DNA of 64,000 bases from an uncultured Devosia sp. GTDB taxonomy: Bacteria > Pseudomonadota > Alphaproteobacteria > Rhizobiales > Devosiaceae. The notes below the pieces were generated by a model that was not told the origin of the DNA, did not search any database, and was given only the letters and a program-made list of their open reading frames with translations. The translations under genes were made by a program, and so were the position numbers. Below are positions 26,606-36,308 of this stretch, in pieces (the stretch's first letter is position 1; each line of letters begins with the position of its first letter). Location of the stretch: contig NZ_CAUQDV010000001.1 of NCBI RefSeq assembly GCF_963517015.1, positions 2,424,001 through 2,488,000 of the forward strand. The letters are read 5' to 3'.

Positions 26606-27775
26606 ATGGACCTGATTATTTCCACGGATGTGCTCGCGGCATTCTGCGAGCGCGCTGCCAAATTTGATTTTGTAACTGTCGATACCGAATTTCTGCGTGA
26701 GACGACCTACTGGCCCAAGCTCTGCCTGATCCAGGCTGCGACGGATGACGAGGCGGTGCTGATCGATCCGCTGGCGCCGGGTCTTGATCTTTCGAGCTTT
26801 TTCGAGCTGCTGGCCAATCCCAATATTACTAAGGTCTTCCACGCCGCCCGGCAGGACATTGAAATCTTCGTCAAGCTGACGGGCAAGGTGCCGGTCAATA
26901 TCTTCGACACGCAGATCGCCGCCAGCGTCTGCGGCTTTGGCGACAGCGTGTCCTATGACAATCTGGTGCGCTCCATCACCGAGGTTGAACTCGACAAGTC
27001 GAGCCGTTTCACCGACTGGTCGGCGCGTCCGCTGACCGAAAAGCAGCGGCTTTATGCGCTGGCCGACGTGACGCATCTGCGCGACATCTATCGCGAATTG
27101 CGCAAGCAGGTGGATGCCACCAAGCGCTGGGACTGGGTCGAGGACGAGCTGGGCGTGCTGCGCAGCATCGACACCTATGTGGTGCAGCCCGAGCACGCCT
27201 GGGAACGGCTCAAGATGAAGATCAACCGCCCGCGCGATCTGGCGGCGCTGAAAAAGCTGGCAGCCTGGCGCGAGAAGCGCGCTCAGGATGGCGACCAGCC
27301 GCGCAGCCGGGTAATGAAGGACGATGTGCTGTTCGAACTGGCGCAGCAGCGCCCGCTGACGCCCGATGCCTTCGAGAAGCTCCGGGCGGTCCCACGTGGC
27401 TTTGGCCGCTCATCGGCTGCGGCCGAAATCATGGCCCTGCTCAAGGATGTGGAAGCGCTCGGCAAGGCCGAATTGCCCGTCATGCCGGAGCGCTATCGCG
27501 GCCCCTCGCCCAAGGGCGCCGTGGGTGACCTGATCCGGGTATTGCTGAAATCCGTTGCCGAGCAGCATGGCGTTGCCGCGCGGATCCTCGCGACATCGGA
27601 CGAAATCGACGCCCTGGTGCTCGACGACGATGCCGATGTCCCCGCCCTCAAGGGCTGGCGCCGCAAGCTGTTCGGCGAAAAGGCTCTGGACATCAAGCAC
27701 GGCCGCATCGGTCTGGTCGCGACCCGCAAGGGCGTGATCGAGATTGCCGTCAAGGATAGTGTTGCGGCGGAATAA
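26606..27775 (+). CDS. rnd: ribonuclease D
   Basis: 3'-5' exoribonuclease acting in tRNA 3' maturation. 389 residues: DEDD exonuclease domain with Asp-x-Glu in VTVDTEFLRET, Asp in HAARQDIEIF, and the YxxxD motif YALADVTHL, followed by an HRDC domain near residues 210-290. The ATG at 26606 (MDLIISTD) begins right at the domain. It is divergent from aspS across a 196-bp gap that must hold both promoters; I see no clear boxes there. Confidence 0.93.
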   Translation: MDLIISTDVLAAFCERAAKFDFVTVDTEFLRETTYWPKLCLIQAATDDEAVLIDPLAPGLDLSSFFELLANPNITKVFHAARQDIEIFVKLTGKVPVNIFDTQIAASVCGFGDSVSYDNLVRSITEVELDKSSRFTDWSARPLTEKQRLYALADVTHLRDIYRELRKQVDATKRWDWVEDELGVLRSIDTYVVQPEHAWERLKMKINRPRDLAALKKLAAWREKRAQDGDQPRSRVMKDDVLFELAQQRPLTPDAFEKLRAVPRGFGRSSAAAEIMALLKDVEALGKAELPVMPERYRGPSPKGAVGDLIRVLLKSVAEQHGVAARILATSDEIDALVLDDDADVPALKGWRRKLFGEKALDIKHGRIGLVATRKGVIEIAVKDSVAAE

Positions 27776-27787
27776 TCCGCCGGATCG

Positions 27788-29323
27788 CTATTCCACCGTC
27801 ACCGCCGCGCTCTTGAAGCCGGCTACATTGGCGAATTGATCCAGGCGGCCGCGCAGGTGTTCGGCGGCGAGGAATGCCAGGTCTTGTGGCAGCACCAGCG
27901 AGAGCGAGGTGCCGTCGATGTCGAAGCGGATGCGGGGCAGGATGCCGGGCATGGCTGCGGTCATGGGATAGGCGACGCGGAACAGGGCGCCGATCAGGCG
28001 GGCGCGTGCGGTCAGTTCGGCGGACCCAAGTGGCGCCAACGGGGCTGCGGTCTTGCTCTTGAGCCCGTCATAGCGAATGGCGATGACCTGGGCGAGGAAG
28101 GCACGGCCGGGGTGGTCGACGCCGGCCAGGGAACTGTAAGCGACGGCATCGACGCTTTGCGGGCCACGATAGTCTGGATGCGAGCGCCAGCCAATATCGG
28201 CCAGGAGGCATACGACGTTGCGCAGGCGCTCCTCGTCGGCGGTTTCAGCCGTGCCTGAGGCGGCCAGAAACTTGCCGGTGAATTCGATCAGGTCATTGGC
28301 ATGCGATGGCGAGCGCGAGCGCAGGACCGACAGTTCTTCGGCGCCCTGGATCAGCGGATCGATCGCCTGTTCGCGCTTGTCGAGCAGGCCATAAAGATAG
28401 CCTTCGCGCACCCCCAGTGCCGAGAACACGACATCGGCAAAATTGCCGGTCTTGAGCACCTCGGCCATGACGGCGGCCCCGAAAGGCACCAGTTCCCGGC
28501 GCGACGAGCTGACATTGTCAGCGCCGTCATAGCCCTTGAGCGAACTGGCGCCGATGATCTCGTTGCAAAAGTCGATCATGTCCTCGGCGGGCACGACGTA
28601 GTTCTGCACCATGCGCAGCGGATAGCCCTTGACGATCTGGTGCAGCTTGGCCAGCGAGCGCCAAGTGCCGCCAATGGCGACGAAGGACTGGCCCTTGTCG
28701 ATATTGCCAAGACCGGCCTTGTCCATCTGATCACGAACAATGCTGGCGGCCTTGGGCGGCGAGCCATTGCTGTCGTCCTGCAGTCGGATGACGCCGAGCT
28801 CGAAGGAGGCGCCATTGGTATCGGCGCCGTTACTGATGCTGGACAGCTCAAGGCTACCGCCGCCCAGATCGCCGACGATGCCGGCAAAGCCGGGGATGCC
28901 GGCCACGGCGCCGAGCGCTGCGAAATGAGCTTCCTGCTCGCCGCTCAGTACGTTGACCTTGGTCTCCATTAGGGCCTCGACGGCGTCGACGAATTCCTGG
29001 CGGTTGGCGGCGTCGCGAACGGCAGAGGTCGCCAGCACATGCACCTTGCCGACCCGCATCATGCGGGCGACGAGGGCGAAGCGTTTGATGGCGTCGAGCG
29101 CCTGGGCCATGTTGGCTTCGGCGAGCCGGCCGGTCTGGCCGACCCCGCGCCCCAGGGCGCAGGCGGATTTTTCGTTGTAGAGCGGGGTCAGAGCGCGCGC
29201 GTGACGCTCATAGACCACCAGACGGACCGAATTGGACCCGATATCGAGAACGGCCACGGGCTTGGCGCCCTTGATACGGCCTTGAGCGGTTGGGTCCGCA
29301 TCGACGCCCCAGAACTGATTCAA
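27788..29323 (-). CDS. ppx: exopolyphosphatase / guanosine pentaphosphatase family (Ppx/GppA)
   Basis: Degrades polyphosphate from its ends, and may act on pppGpp. 511 residues: ASKHA-fold phosphate motifs LDIGSNSVRLVVYE near residues 26-39 and GDLGGGSLELSSI, and a C-terminal HD-like region. The start is TTG at 29321-29323 overlapping the ppk TGA stop (TTGA); no ATG lies close, so coupling to ppk is likely. Pairing of synthesis (ppk) and degradation (ppx) in one unit is classical. It converges on rnd with a 12-nt gap. Confidence 0.93.
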   Translation of the reverse strand: MNQFWGVDADPTAQGRIKGAKPVAVLDIGSNSVRLVVYERHARALTPLYNEKSACALGRGVGQTGRLAEANMAQALDAIKRFALVARMMRVGKVHVLATSAVRDAANRQEFVDAVEALMETKVNVLSGEQEAHFAALGAVAGIPGFAGIVGDLGGGSLELSSISNGADTNGASFELGVIRLQDDSNGSPPKAASIVRDQMDKAGLGNIDKGQSFVAIGGTWRSLAKLHQIVKGYPLRMVQNYVVPAEDMIDFCNEIIGASSLKGYDGADNVSSSRRELVPFGAAVMAEVLKTGNFADVVFSALGVREGYLYGLLDKREQAIDPLIQGAEELSVLRSRSPSHANDLIEFTGKFLAASGTAETADEERLRNVVCLLADIGWRSHPDYRGPQSVDAVAYSSLAGVDHPGRAFLAQVIAIRYDGLKSKTAAPLAPLGSAELTARARLIGALFRVAYPMTAAMPGILPRIRFDIDGTSLSLVLPQDLAFLAAEHLRGRLDQFANVAGFKSAAVTVE

Positions 29324-31488
29324 GCCAGACCCTCATCATCGACACCGCCAGCGCTGCCGCGACCGGACAGCGAGGGGTTGGTCATGAAATAGTCATGCGC
29401 GTTGAAGGGTTCCTCCCCATCGGCGACACGCATGCGGTGCGAGCTGCCATCAGGCAGCACTTCCCAGCTCTGCTGGTTGTCGCGCAGATAGGCAACCAGA
29501 ATCACATCGAGGATCTGCTTATGCACGGTCCTGTTGAGAATGGGCACCATGACTTCGACGCGGCCATCGAGGTTGCGGCCCATCAGATCGGCCGAGGAAA
29601 TATAGACCGTGGCACGCGGATTGGGCATGGCCTCGCCATTGCCGAAGCAGTAGATGCGGCTGTGTTCAAGGAAGCGGCCGACCACGGATTTGACCCGGAT
29701 GTTGTCGGAAAAACCGGGAATACCGGGCCGCAGGCAGCAGATGCCGCGGACGATCAGGTCGACCTTCACGCCGGCCTGGCTGGCGTCATAGAGCGCGTCG
29801 ATGGTGGCCGGATCGACCAGCGAATTCATCTTGAGCAGCACGCTGGCCGGCTGGCCGTTGCGGGCAAATTCGATTTCGCGGGCAATGCCCTGCAGCAGGG
29901 TTTCGCGCAGGTTCACCGGCGAGACGGCAATGGTTTCGAGCTCGGTCGGACGGGCATAGCCGGTGATGAAATTGAAGACGCGGGCCACGTCGCGGGTAAT
30001 TGCCGGGTCGATCGTGAAATAGCTCAGATCGGTGTAAATCTTGGCGGTGATCGGGTGATAGTTGCCCGTGCCGATATGGCAATAGCTGACCAGCTTGCCC
30101 TTTTCGCGGCGCACGACCTGGCTGAGCTTGGCGTGGGTCTTGAGCTCGATGAAGCCGAAGACCACCTGGGCCCCTGCCCGCTCCAGATCGCGCGCCCAGC
30201 GGATATTGGCCTCTTCATCGAAGCGCGCCTTGAGCTCGACGAGGCAGGTCACCGATTTGCCGGCTTCGGCGGCCAGGACCAGTGCCTTGATGATCGGGCT
30301 GTCCGAGGAGGTGCGATAGAGCGTCTGCTTGATGGCGACGACATCGGGATCACGCGCGGCCTGCATCAGGAACTGCGCGACGACGTCGAAGCTTTCGAAG
30401 GGGTGGTGAACGAGGATGTCCTTGGCGCGAATGGCGGCGAAGCTGTCACCGCTATAGTCGCGAATACGCTCGGGGAAACGGGCGTGATAGGGCGTGAATT
30501 TCAGGTCCGGGCGATCGACGTCGCAAACCTTGCGCGCATCGGCCAGACCCAGAAAACCCTGCACTTCGAACACGTCGGCATCCTTGACGCCGAGCTGTTC
30601 GCTCATCTGGCGCTTGAGGGCACGGGTCATCGAGCTTTCGATTTCGAGGCGGATCACCTGGCCGCGGCGGCGCTGACGAAGGGCGGTCTCGAATTCCACG
30701 ACAAGGTCGGCGGCTTCGTCGTCGATTTCGATTTCACTGTCGCGGATGACGCGGAAGGCGCCGGAGCCGACCACTTCATGGCCGGGGAACATCTTATGGA
30801 AGAAGAGCTTGACCAGCGTGTCGATGGTGACGACTTCGGTGCGGCCTTCCGAGGCCAGGCCGCTGGGAAGGTTGATGAAGCGGTCGAGATTGCCCGGAAT
30901 GCGGACCAGGGCGGTCAGCGGAATGTCGTTGTCGGGGCGCTTGAGTTCGAAAGCCAGCGCCAGACCGAGGTTCGGGATGAAGGGGAAGGGATGGGCCGGG
31001 TCGACGGCGATCGGCGTCAGGACCGGGAAGATTTCCTCGCGGAACAGCTTTTGCAGGTAGTTGACCTGGTCGCTGGTAAGATCGTCCGCTTCGTGGATGA
31101 CGACATTCTGGGCGAAGAGTTCTTCGCGCAGGTTCTGCCAGTGGTCCTGCTGTTCGAGCTGGAGGTGCTGGGCGAGCGTGGCGATTTCCTCGAGCTGCTC
31201 GGAGGGCGAAAGACCATCGGCGCTGAGCTTGGACAGCCCTGCCCGCATCTGGCCCTTCAGGCCAGCGACGCGCACCATGTAGAATTCGTCGAGATTGTTG
31301 GCCGAGATCGAAACAAAGCGCAGGCGCTCAAGCAGCGGATGGGCTTCGTTGCCGGCCTCCTCCAGCACGCGCATGTTGAACTGCAGCCAGCTCACCTCGC
31401 GGTTGACGAAACGGGCCGGGCTCTTGCGCAGCGCTTCGACGTCGGGGACCGAAGTTTCGGTATCAGCGAATTCGCTCAGCTCATTCAT
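29320..31488 (-). CDS. ppk: polyphosphate kinase 1
   Basis: Reversibly polymerises the gamma phosphate of ATP into polyphosphate. 722 residues with the PPK1 N-terminal motif REVSWLQFNMRVLEEA, autophosphorylated-histidine motif CHIGTGNYHP, and second catalytic histidine segment EHSRIYCFGNGE followed by YISSADLMGRNLDGRVE. Start ATG at 31486-31488 (MNELSEF) lies inside the last codons of hdaA (8-nt overlap); upstream open frame to 31623 is not family-like. Coupled to ppx downstream. Confidence 0.96.
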   Translation of the reverse strand: MNELSEFADTETSVPDVEALRKSPARFVNREVSWLQFNMRVLEEAGNEAHPLLERLRFVSISANNLDEFYMVRVAGLKGQMRAGLSKLSADGLSPSEQLEEIATLAQHLQLEQQDHWQNLREELFAQNVVIHEADDLTSDQVNYLQKLFREEIFPVLTPIAVDPAHPFPFIPNLGLALAFELKRPDNDIPLTALVRIPGNLDRFINLPSGLASEGRTEVVTIDTLVKLFFHKMFPGHEVVGSGAFRVIRDSEIEIDDEAADLVVEFETALRQRRRGQVIRLEIESSMTRALKRQMSEQLGVKDADVFEVQGFLGLADARKVCDVDRPDLKFTPYHARFPERIRDYSGDSFAAIRAKDILVHHPFESFDVVAQFLMQAARDPDVVAIKQTLYRTSSDSPIIKALVLAAEAGKSVTCLVELKARFDEEANIRWARDLERAGAQVVFGFIELKTHAKLSQVVRREKGKLVSYCHIGTGNYHPITAKIYTDLSYFTIDPAITRDVARVFNFITGYARPTELETIAVSPVNLRETLLQGIAREIEFARNGQPASVLLKMNSLVDPATIDALYDASQAGVKVDLIVRGICCLRPGIPGFSDNIRVKSVVGRFLEHSRIYCFGNGEAMPNPRATVYISSADLMGRNLDGRVEVMVPILNRTVHKQILDVILVAYLRDNQQSWEVLPDGSSHRMRVADGEEPFNAHDYFMTNPSLSGRGSAGGVDDEGLA

Positions 31489-32233
31489 TGTCTTGGGTGT
31501 CCCAGTCCTGTTCGTGGCTCGCTCCGCCATGTGCCACCCGTCGGCGGTCCAGGGCGTCTGCGGCGATGCTGCGGGTGATTGCTGTGCCCTTGGCCAGTGC
31601 CAGCCGATCCATGAGATCCGCAAGAATCACCACCTCCTCGGTCGAACGCTCCATTCGGGCAACAAGGTAGGCAATGGTCTTGGGATCGACCATGATCTGG
31701 CGATCTCCGAACAATTTCACGAACATCTGTGACAATTGAATGTCATCGGACAGGTCCAATGTGAAGGCGGTGGCGCGACGGATGCGCGAGCGCACATCAT
31801 CGGTTGCCAGCGGCCAGTTCGCAACATCTTCCCGCGCCGTCAAAAGCAATGGCCTCTGCTCGCGCATGGACTGGTTGAGCAGGTGGAAGAGACCGGCCTC
31901 GTCATAGCCGAGCCGATCGACATCTTCGATGATCAGCGGCGCCGTTCCGCCGTGGGTTGCCAGATCCTCGAGGTCTTCGACGCCGGCAAACAGGGCATGG
32001 CTGCGGGTGGCGAAGATGCGCGACAGATGCGACTTGCCCGACTTGGCCGGGCCGGTCAGCAGCGTGATCGGATCCGGCCAGTGTGGAAAGGCCATGATGC
32101 GGGTGTAGGCCAGCTCATTGCCCTCGCCCACCATGAAATCAGCCTCGCCCTGGGCCGGCGTATGGCCGAGTTCGAGCGGAAGCTGACCCCGGGCGAGTTC
32201 GCTGTCAGATGGCGCTGCCACCGGGGCCACCAT
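31481..32233 (-). CDS. hdaA: HdaA, DnaA-like regulator of replication initiation
   Basis: AAA+ protein related to DnaA but without its C-terminal DNA-binding domain; with the beta clamp it stimulates ATP hydrolysis by DnaA. About 250 residues: an N-terminal clamp-binding-like QLPLEL segment, Walker A GPAKSGKSH, Walker B LIIEDVDR and sensor region VRSRIRRATAF. QLPLEL (QL-x-L-x-L) matches the Hda clamp motif. The ATG at 32231-32233 overlaps the end of the permease gene by 29 nt; a later non-ATG start is possible. It sits in the conserved permease-hdaA-ppk-ppx order. Confidence 0.9.
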   Translation of the reverse strand: MVAPVAAPSDSELARGQLPLELGHTPAQGEADFMVGEGNELAYTRIMAFPHWPDPITLLTGPAKSGKSHLSRIFATRSHALFAGVEDLEDLATHGGTAPLIIEDVDRLGYDEAGLFHLLNQSMREQRPLLLTAREDVANWPLATDDVRSRIRRATAFTLDLSDDIQLSQMFVKLFGDRQIMVDPKTIAYLVARMERSTEEVVILADLMDRLALAKGTAITRSIAADALDRRRVAHGGASHEQDWDTQDNE

Positions 32234-33290
32234 CGCGTCCGAGGTAAAGGGCGCTTTCCTTGTATTTGCGCACGGCATAGCGCACCAGGACCGAGGCAAT
32301 GGCGGCCATGGGCACAGCCAGCAGCAGGCCGACAAAGCCGAAGAGCGCACCAAGGGCCAGAAGGGCAAACATCATCCAGACCGGATTGATGCTGATCGCC
32401 GAGCCAACGAGCTTGGGATAGAGGATATTGCCCTCGATGAACTGCCAGAACAGGAAGATGCCGCCCACGAGGACCACCATCCACCAGTTGGGCCAGAACT
32501 GGACCAGAGCGATGCCGACCGACAGGCCGAAGCCGAAGATGAAGCCGACGAAGGGCACGAAACTCAGCAGGCCCGCCATCAGGCCGACGACGAGGCCGAA
32601 ATTGAGCCCGATCAGGCTGAGCGCGGTTGCGTAGAAGGCCGCGTCGAGCAAGAGGACACCGCCCTGCCCGCGGATCACGCCGGCCATGGACTTGTCGATA
32701 TCGCGCAGAACCGACTGGATTTCGCCCTTGTGCTGCTGCGGCAGGAGGCTGTCGATGCCGCGCACCATGCCTTCCCAGTCGAGCAGCAGGTAGAAGGAGA
32801 TGACGGGCGTCAGCACGATGAAGCCGATGACGGTGGCGCCGGTCAGGCCGATATTGACCAGCTCGCCCGGAATGGTGGCGATGAAGCCGAGGGCCTGACG
32901 CGCCAGGTCATTGAGGCTGGTCTGCAGCTGGGCGGCGCGTTCCGGCCCCAGCCATTCGTTGATTTCGGGCGACCAGCGGGCGAACAGGGCTTGAAGGTCG
33001 GCAACGTAGCCCGGCAGGCGCTGGATCAGGCCGATAATCTGCTGGCCGACCAGAGGCACGAACATAAAGAAGATCGACAGAACGATGGTGATGACGCTCA
33101 AGAGCACCACTGTCGTCGCCCAGGCGCGATTGAAGCGCCATTTCTGGAGCTGGTTGACCAGGGGATTGAGGAGATAGGCGAGGGCAACGCCCACGACGAA
33201 GGGCAGAAGGATGCCGCGGAACAGCCAGAGGACGAGGATCAAGCCAACGAGCAGCCCGATCCAGATCAGCACTTGATTTCGTAGTGTCAT
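32205..33290 (-). CDS. AI-2E family transporter (PerM-like permease)
   Basis: 361-residue polytopic inner-membrane protein of the AI-2E/PerM/YdiK family: two early hydrophobic helices (LIWIGLLVGLILVLW, LPFVVGVALAYLLNPLVN), a soluble central stretch, then a helix cluster ending in FGFVGLLLAVPMAAI, the conserved family motif. Transport role of this family varies (sodium/proton antiport, autoinducer export), so substrate is not called. Start ATG 33288-33290 (MTLRNQVLIW). Opposite in direction to purM across a 135-bp gap. Confidence 0.9.
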   Translation of the reverse strand: MTLRNQVLIWIGLLVGLILVLWLFRGILLPFVVGVALAYLLNPLVNQLQKWRFNRAWATTVVLLSVITIVLSIFFMFVPLVGQQIIGLIQRLPGYVADLQALFARWSPEINEWLGPERAAQLQTSLNDLARQALGFIATIPGELVNIGLTGATVIGFIVLTPVISFYLLLDWEGMVRGIDSLLPQQHKGEIQSVLRDIDKSMAGVIRGQGGVLLLDAAFYATALSLIGLNFGLVVGLMAGLLSFVPFVGFIFGFGLSVGIALVQFWPNWWMVVLVGGIFLFWQFIEGNILYPKLVGSAISINPVWMMFALLALGALFGFVGLLLAVPMAAIASVLVRYAVRKYKESALYLGRDGGPGGSAI

Positions 33291-33425
33291 GGTGCCGGGC
33301 GGCCCTTGCGTCGATTGGGTGGAAAAGCTATCAGGCCGTCTAGCTTCCGGCTCCGGAATTGGCAACCGCCTTGGCCTTCCGGTTCTGCCTTTTGCGCACG
33401 CTTTCCTCACTTGGAACAGAGGCCA

Positions 33426-34502
33426 ATGTCCGATCCGCAAAACCTGACACCAAACGGTCTCTCATACAAGCAGGCGGGCGTCGACATCGACGCCGGCAAT
33501 GCGCTGGTAGAAGCCATCAAGCCCGCCGTTCGTTCCACGCGCCGTCCCGGCGCCGATGGTGAAATCGGCGGATTTGGCGGTCTGTTCGATCTGAAAGCTG
33601 CGGGCTTTAGCGATCCGGTTCTGGTCGCCGCCAATGATGGCGTGGGTACCAAGCTCAAGATTGCCATCGACACGGGCAATCATTCCACCATCGGGCAGGA
33701 CCTGGTGGCGATGTGCGTCAATGACATCATCGTGCAGGGCGCCGAACCGCTGTTCTTCCTCGACTATTTTGCCACCGGCAAGCTCGACGTCGAACAGGGT
33801 ACGGCGATCGTCAATGGCATTGCCGAGGGTTGCCGCATTGCCGGTTGTGCGCTGATCGGCGGCGAGACCGCCGAAATGCCGGGCATGTATCACGGCAAGG
33901 ATTATGACCTCGCCGGCTTTGCCGTGGGCGCTGCCGAGCGCGGCACCCTGCTGCCGCGCCCGGATATTGCCGAAGGCGATGTTCTGGTGGCCATTGCCTC
34001 GTCAGGCGTCCACTCCAACGGCTATTCGCTGGTCCGCAAGATCGTCGATATCTCGGGCGTCGACTGGTATATGGACGCGCCGTTCCAGCCGGGCACGCCG
34101 CTGAGCGAAGCGCTGCTGACGCCGACGCGGATCTATGTGAAACCCTTGCTCTCGGCCCTCAAGGCTGGCCTGGGCATCAAGGCGCTGGCCCATATCACCG
34201 GCGGCGGTTTCATCGACAACATCCCGCGCGTGCTGCCCGACCATCTGGCCGCCCATGTCGATCTCAACGCCATCACCGTGCCGAAGGTGTTCGGCTGGCT
34301 GAGCCATGTCGGCGGCATGGAAGAGCGCGAAATGCTGCGCACCTTCAATTGCGGCGTCGGCATGCTGGTCGCCGTGGCGCCGGAGGATGCCGACAAGCTC
34401 GTTGCCCATCTTACCGAAGCAGGCGAAGTGGCGTCTGTGGTCGGCAAGCTGACTGCCCGCGAGGGCGAGCCTGTGACTTTCGAAGGCAAGCTCGCTCTAT
34501 GA
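33426..34502 (+). CDS. purM: phosphoribosylformylglycinamidine cyclo-ligase
   Basis: Fifth step of purine synthesis, forming aminoimidazole ribonucleotide from FGAM and ATP. 358 residues: LSYKQAGVDIDAGNALV start, DGVGTKLKIA and the signature LIGGETAEMPGMY, then GGGFIDNIPRVLP. ATG at 33426 matches the family start; the ORF extends upstream without similarity. The stop overlaps the purN start in an ATGA. Confidence 0.97.
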   Translation: MSDPQNLTPNGLSYKQAGVDIDAGNALVEAIKPAVRSTRRPGADGEIGGFGGLFDLKAAGFSDPVLVAANDGVGTKLKIAIDTGNHSTIGQDLVAMCVNDIIVQGAEPLFFLDYFATGKLDVEQGTAIVNGIAEGCRIAGCALIGGETAEMPGMYHGKDYDLAGFAVGAAERGTLLPRPDIAEGDVLVAIASSGVHSNGYSLVRKIVDISGVDWYMDAPFQPGTPLSEALLTPTRIYVKPLLSALKAGLGIKALAHITGGGFIDNIPRVLPDHLAAHVDLNAITVPKVFGWLSHVGGMEEREMLRTFNCGVGMLVAVAPEDADKLVAHLTEAGEVASVVGKLTAREGEPVTFEGKLAL

Positions 34503-35086
34503 GCCGCAAGCGCGTCGGCATCCTGATCTCGGGCCGCGGCTCGAACATGTCGGCCCTGATCGCGGCTGCCAAGGCGCCGGACTATCCGGCCGAGATTGTT
34601 GGCGTGTTGTCCAACCGCGCGGCGGCGCCGGGCCTCGAGATCGCGGCATCCGAGGGCATTGCCACGGCATCGCTGGCTCAGAGCAAGTTCCTCAGCCGGG
34701 ACATGTTCGAAGATGTGATGACGCAGATCCTCGAAAGCTGGGACGTTGACCTAGTCTGCCTCGCCGGTTTCATGCGCATCCTGGGCGAAGACTTCGTCAA
34801 TCGCTGGGAGGGCAAGATGATCAACATCCACCCTTCCCTGCTGCCGCTTTATCGTGGGCTCGATACCCACGCGCGAGCCTTGGCCGATGGCGCCAAGGTG
34901 CACGGCTGCACGGTGCATTTCGTGACGCCGGGCCTCGACGAGGGCGCATCGATCCTCCAGGCCGAAGTGCCGGTGCTGCCGGGCGACACGCCCGAAACAC
35001 TGGCCGACCGGATCCTGGTCGAAGAACACCGGATCTATCCCGAGGCGTTGCGGCTTTTGGCCGAAGGCAAGGTCGCCGCTATCTGA
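34499..35086 (+). CDS. purN: phosphoribosylglycinamide formyltransferase (folate-dependent)
   Basis: Transfers formyl from 10-formyl-THF to GAR in purine synthesis. 195 residues with phosphate-binding ISGRGSNM at 10-17, catalytic NIHPSLLPLYRGLDTH (Asn and His of the active site) and the TPGLDEG segment carrying the catalytic Asp. Translationally coupled to purM by an ATGA overlap, the standard purMN unit. Confidence 0.97.
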   Translation: MSRKRVGILISGRGSNMSALIAAAKAPDYPAEIVGVLSNRAAAPGLEIAASEGIATASLAQSKFLSRDMFEDVMTQILESWDVDLVCLAGFMRILGEDFVNRWEGKMINIHPSLLPLYRGLDTHARALADGAKVHGCTVHFVTPGLDEGASILQAEVPVLPGDTPETLADRILVEEHRIYPEALRLLAEGKVAAI

Positions 35087-35181
35087 CTGCCATCACGCGA
35101 TTTGATCCGAGCCATCGTCAAATTCGGTTCGACCTTTGTTCTGGTCGGGCGTAGGTTCCCGCCTCTATCAAGGGGAATCAA

Positions 35182-36072
35182 ATGTCGTTCCGCGATTGGT
35201 CATTGATCATCCTGCTCGGCGCCATCTGGGGATGTTCATTCGTCTTCAACGCCATCCTGATCCGCGAGATCGGCCCGCTCTGGGTAACATCCTTCCGCGT
35301 CGGCATCGGCGCGCTGGGCTGCTGGGTGGCCATGCTGGCCATGCGCAAAGCCGTGCCGCGCGACCCAAAGCTCTGGTTGCAGCTGGGGCTGCTCGGCATC
35401 ATCGCCTATGCCATTCCCTTTGCGCTGTTCCCCCTCGCCCAAGCGCATCTGGCCAGCGGCGTTGCCGCGATCATCAATGCGCTGACGCCGATGGTGACAG
35501 CGGTGATCTCGCATTTCTGGATCGGCGGCGAAAAAGCCTCGCGCACCAAGATGACCGGCGTGGCCATTGGCTTTGCCGGAGCGGCGATCCTCGTCTCACC
35601 GGCGCTGACGACTGGCGGCAGTTCCAATCTCTGGGCAGTGCTCGCCTGCCTCGGCGCGACGCTCTGTTATGCGATCTCGCTCAACATCACCCGCAGCTTC
35701 AAGCATATCGAGCCGACGGCGCTGGCCGCCATCGCGCTGACCGGCGCCACCGTGGTGGCCATGCCGATCGCCTTCATCAGTGAAGGCGTGCCGGTGATGA
35801 CCCGGCCGGAGACCTATGGCGCGGCACTGGCGATCGGCCTGCTGTCGACGGCCTTCACCTTCCAGATCATGTATCGGATCCTGCCGCGGGTCGGGGCGAC
35901 CAATTTCGCGACCACGACCTTTATCGCGCCGATCTCGGCCCTGATCCTCGGTTTCACCGTGCTGCGCGAAACCATCCTGCCGATCCAGATCCTGGGCATG
36001 GTGGTGATCTTCTTTGGCCTGCTGTTCATCGACGGCCGTATCCGCAAGATCTGGAACCGCGTGCCGGCCTGA
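35182..36072 (+). CDS. EamA-family (DMT) transporter
   Basis: 296 residues, about ten hydrophobic helices in two EamA repeats: LIILLGAIWGCSFVFNAI at the start and VLRETILPIQILGMVVIFFGLL near the end. Strong ribosome site AAGGGGA upstream of ATG 35182. A typical metabolite exporter of unknown substrate; it is not closely similar to the other DMT gene at 2624-3526. The two proline-rich small genes follow in the same direction. Confidence 0.88.
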   Translation: MSFRDWSLIILLGAIWGCSFVFNAILIREIGPLWVTSFRVGIGALGCWVAMLAMRKAVPRDPKLWLQLGLLGIIAYAIPFALFPLAQAHLASGVAAIINALTPMVTAVISHFWIGGEKASRTKMTGVAIGFAGAAILVSPALTTGGSSNLWAVLACLGATLCYAISLNITRSFKHIEPTALAAIALTGATVVAMPIAFISEGVPVMTRPETYGAALAIGLLSTAFTFQIMYRILPRVGATNFATTTFIAPISALILGFTVLRETILPIQILGMVVIFFGLLFIDGRIRKIWNRVPA

Positions 36073-36098
36073 TAGTTGGACTCCGCAAGGAGACCAAG

Positions 36099-36305
36099 AT
36101 GAGCCCGAACAGACCCGATATCGATCCACGGCCGGTGCCCGAGATTGTGCCACAGCCGGAGCCGGCGCCACCCACGCCGGTCGATCCCGTGCCGCCCCAG
36201 CCACAGGAATTGCCGGATACGCCGCAGCCCGTGGAGGATCCCACGCCCGGCCAGCCCGCTCCCGAGCCAGGCCCGGGCAGTGATCAACCACCAACGCGGA
36301 GTTGA
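36099..36305 (+). CDS. proline-rich microprotein 1 (hypothetical)
   Basis: 68 residues, more than a third proline with many Pro-Glu/Pro-Gln/Pro-Asp pairs, acidic, no hydrophobic segment and no cysteine: a disordered protein. A strong AAGGAG site lies 8 nt before ATG 36099, which argues it is translated. It begins 26 nt after the EamA stop and is followed after 3 nt by a second small ORF. I recognise no family; composition alone could reflect a spurious GC-rich frame, but the ribosome site and tandem arrangement favour a gene. Confidence 0.6.
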   Translation: MSPNRPDIDPRPVPEIVPQPEPAPPTPVDPVPPQPQELPDTPQPVEDPTPGQPAPEPGPGSDQPPTRS

Positions 36306-36308
36306 GCC

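Noticed and set aside
29290..31578. 762-codon plus-strand open frame opposite ppk
   Set aside because: No domain motifs; it mirrors the PPK1 gene. Long antisense frames are expected at this GC content.
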